A stretch of 62,320 nucleotides of DNA from Chloroflexota bacterium. GTDB lineage: Bacteria; Chloroflexota; UBA6077; FW602-bin22; JACPRP01. A program made the position numbers and the translations under genes. Below, one piece after another: positions 61,066 through 62,320 of the stretch. The DNA lies in NCBI GenBank assembly GCA_016189905.1, contig JACPRP010000099.1:1-62320 (forward strand), given 5' to 3'. Each line of letters starts with the position of its first letter. Position 1 is the first letter of the stretch. The notes under the pieces were generated by a model, which saw only the letters and a list, made by a program, of their open reading frames with translations, did no database searches and had not been told where the DNA came from.

Positions 61066-61093
61066 TTGGCAACGAAGCGGTAAGTGGTATAAT
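61066..61093 (+). promoter_or_regulatory. Promoter of the receiver/KaiC operon
   Basis: TTGGCA (61066-61071), 16-base spacer, TATAAT (61088-61093). About 100 bases of leader follow, ending in AGGAGGTG (61183-61190). It lies in the 333-base gap between divergent genes, which is otherwise non-coding. Confidence 0.7.
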
Positions 61094-61195
61094 AGGTCAC
61101 ATCGGCTGTGCTTGAAGATCGGCTCGATAAACCGCCGGTGACGGCGAGGGGGCGGCCTGTTGTGCCGGTATCGATTACTCCCAGGAGGTGAATTA

Positions 61196-61231
61196 TTGCT
61201 GTCAGGGCTACTGCGAGAGGTAGTCGCGTGA
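61196..61231 (+). CDS. Possible 11-codon leader ORF coupled to the receiver gene
   Basis: A TTG at 61196 follows AGGAGGTG at 61183-61190 and reads MLSGLLREVVA, stop TGA at 61229-61231. The stop overlaps the receiver's GTG start (GTGA). Alternatively an ATT at 61195 in the receiver frame uses the same ribosome site and extends the receiver by 11 residues. The sequence cannot decide. Confidence 0.35.
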   Translation: MLSGLLREVVA

Positions 61232-61623
61232 CCGATGACGGACACGTGCTGATTCTCATCCTCGAGAGCGATCCCTATATCCAGGCATTGCAAACGGCGG
61301 TGCTCGAGCCGCACGGGTTCAGGACTGTCTTCGCCGCCGACGGCGAGACAGCGCTCGCGCTCGCACGTCAGCTCCACCCTCACCTCCTCATCGAGGATAT
61401 CCTCGTTCCTAAGCTGGATGGGCTGCAGGTCTGCCGCCAGTTAAAGGACGACCCAGAAACGCGAGATATCAAAGTGCTCATCTTCACCGAGCTCATGGCG
61501 GAGCGGCGCGCGCGAGAGGCCGGCGCCGACGCCTACGTGCGCAAGCCTCTGGCTACGCGCCAGTTCTTGACTATAGTGCAGGGGATGCTGGGAATCACGG
61601 CGTCCAAAAAAGGAGGAAGCTAA
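61228..61623 (+). CDS. Single-domain response regulator (receiver)
   Basis: 131 residues. ILESDPY supplies the N-terminal acid, HLLIEDILVPKLDG the phospho-acceptor D57, VLIFTE the threonine, and YVRKPL the lysine, so all receiver switch residues are present. Unlike the degenerate receiver at 17504, this one should be phosphorylatable. GTG start. It is followed three bases later by a KaiC-like gene, a pairing typical of KaiC-linked signalling. Confidence 0.88.
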   Translation: MTDDGHVLILILESDPYIQALQTAVLEPHGFRTVFAADGETALALARQLHPHLLIEDILVPKLDGLQVCRQLKDDPETRDIKVLIFTELMAERRAREAGADAYVRKPLATRQFLTIVQGMLGITASKKGGS

Positions 61624-61626
61624 GAG

Positions 61627-62320
61627 ATGGAGCGGGTCACGACCGGCAACCCCAATCTGGACAAAATCCTGGGCGGAGGCTTACTCCTCAATTCGCTGAC
61701 GGTCGTCGCCGGCTCGCCGGGCACCGGCAAGACGATCCTCGCCCAGCAGTTCATCTTCGCCAACGCCACGCCCGATCAGCCGGCCGTGTATCTTACCACC
61801 CTCTCCGAGCCGGCATCCAAACTGATACGCCACCTCCAGCAGTTTTGCTTCTTCGCCGAGGAAAAGCTTTACGGCACGCCACCCGCTGTGTTCTACCGGG
61901 ACATCGCCAAGGACATCAAGAACGGTGGCTTCGATTCACTTCCCGCGCTAATCGCCGAGATCATTGGCGAGCATCAGCCAGCTTTCCTCGTCATCGATTC
62001 TTTTAAGGCGCTGCGCGACCTGGGCGCCGACTCGCCACGATTTCGCCAGTCGCTCTTCGATCTGGCCGCGACGCTCGCGGCTTATGCCTGTACGACGCTG
62101 CTGGTGGGCGAGTATACGGCCACAGAGGCTGATACGCTGGCCGAGTTCGCGGTCGCCGACGGCATCATCCACCTGGTCAATCAGAAATATGGGGTGCGCG
62201 ACGAGCGCTACCTGCGGGTGGTCAAGATGCGCGGTACGGCCTACCAATCCGGAGAGCACGCTTTCCGCATCGACGAGCATGGCCTGACCGTCTTTCCCCG
62301 TCTGGTCACCCCGCCCCACC
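61627..62320 (+). CDS. KaiC-like ATPase, second gene, truncated by window end
   Basis: 231 residues visible, open at the edge. GNPNLDKILGGGLLLNSLTV and Walker A GSPGTGKT near residues 29-36 start the first RecA domain, followed by LVIDSFKAL (Walker B) and VKMRGTAYQSGEHAFRI. GGAGG just upstream supports ATG 61627. Cotranscribed with the receiver gene. Whether it has one or two domains cannot be seen. Confidence 0.9.
   Translation, partial: MERVTTGNPNLDKILGGGLLLNSLTVVAGSPGTGKTILAQQFIFANATPDQPAVYLTTLSEPASKLIRHLQQFCFFAEEKLYGTPPAVFYRDIAKDIKNGGFDSLPALIAEIIGEHQPAFLVIDSFKALRDLGADSPRFRQSLFDLAATLAAYACTTLLVGEYTATEADTLAEFAVADGIIHLVNQKYGVRDERYLRVVKMRGTAYQSGEHAFRIDEHGLTVFPRLVTPPH

Overview
This is a high-GC bacterial contig. 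I infer an uncultured member of the Chloroflexota. The grounds are indirect: many GTG and TTG starts behind strong Shine-Dalgarno sites, abundant GTAGCGCGGGGGC-type palindromes, a secreted beta-propeller with a proline-rich linker, and KaiC-like ATPases next to a receiver protein. I found no rRNA or tRNA to confirm this. Roughly 60 protein genes are supported. The window starts just after the end of one gene and ends inside a KaiC-like gene.

0 to 9.5 kb is an accessory region. It holds an XRE/ImmA-IrrE regulator-protease pair with palindromic operators, two minimal nucleotidyltransferases (one cut by a MITE), a secreted excalibur-type protein, a decayed transposase, and a four-gene minus-strand operon. 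That operon encodes a Gp37/Gp68 (DUF5131) protein, a D12-class adenine methyltransferase, a GHKL (Hsp90/MORC-like) ATPase and an unrecognised protein. It lies between IS debris and repeated transposon-end motifs and is my best candidate for an undescribed defence or DNA-modification system.

9.5 to 25.6 kb is mainly housekeeping and glycan-related: gyrB, a membrane protein, ilvE, membrane proteins, decayed polysaccharide genes, an amidohydrolase, a glycosyltransferase/glycosidase/receiver operon, a secreted propeller protein, a complete IS630-type element, and a flavin reductase. 25.8 to 30 kb is one operon: cysteine synthase, JAMM peptidase, LarE, CoaX, CoaBC. It links sulfur mobilisation to CoA synthesis. 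30 to 37.7 kb holds cell-envelope genes: RodA and PBP2 with a long coiled-coil protein, an M50 protease and signal peptidase I.

37.9 to 45 kb is a catabolic block: two UbiD-type decarboxylases, an orphan molybdopterin subunit of the xanthine dehydrogenase family, and a Bug-type solute-binding lipoprotein. 45 to 46 kb holds an antitoxin with a frameshifted PIN toxin and an internally deleted UbiE/MenG remnant. 46 to 54.7 kb is a sulfur-trafficking cluster behind an IscR-like Rrf2 regulator with a clear operator. It contains a ubiquitin-like protein fused to its E1 enzyme, TusA, a MoaD/CysO-like carrier, a CysM-like synthase, two separate DsrE/F/H-like trios, a second TusA, a DsrM/NarI-like and DsrK/HdrD-like pair, and a GcvH/LbpA-like lipoyl protein. 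Together these look like cytoplasmic persulfide transfer connected to a membrane electron-transfer module.

55 kb to the end is a signalling block: GAF-GGDEF cyclase, PASTA kinase, P-loop kinase, double-domain KaiC-like ATPase, receiver protein, and a second KaiC-like gene.

Several repeat families occur. One is a 150-bp MITE in three copies. One is a 127-bp MITE nested in a 40-bp tandem repeat. One is a 287-bp element with perfect 24-bp inverted ends. There are also assorted perfect hairpins.
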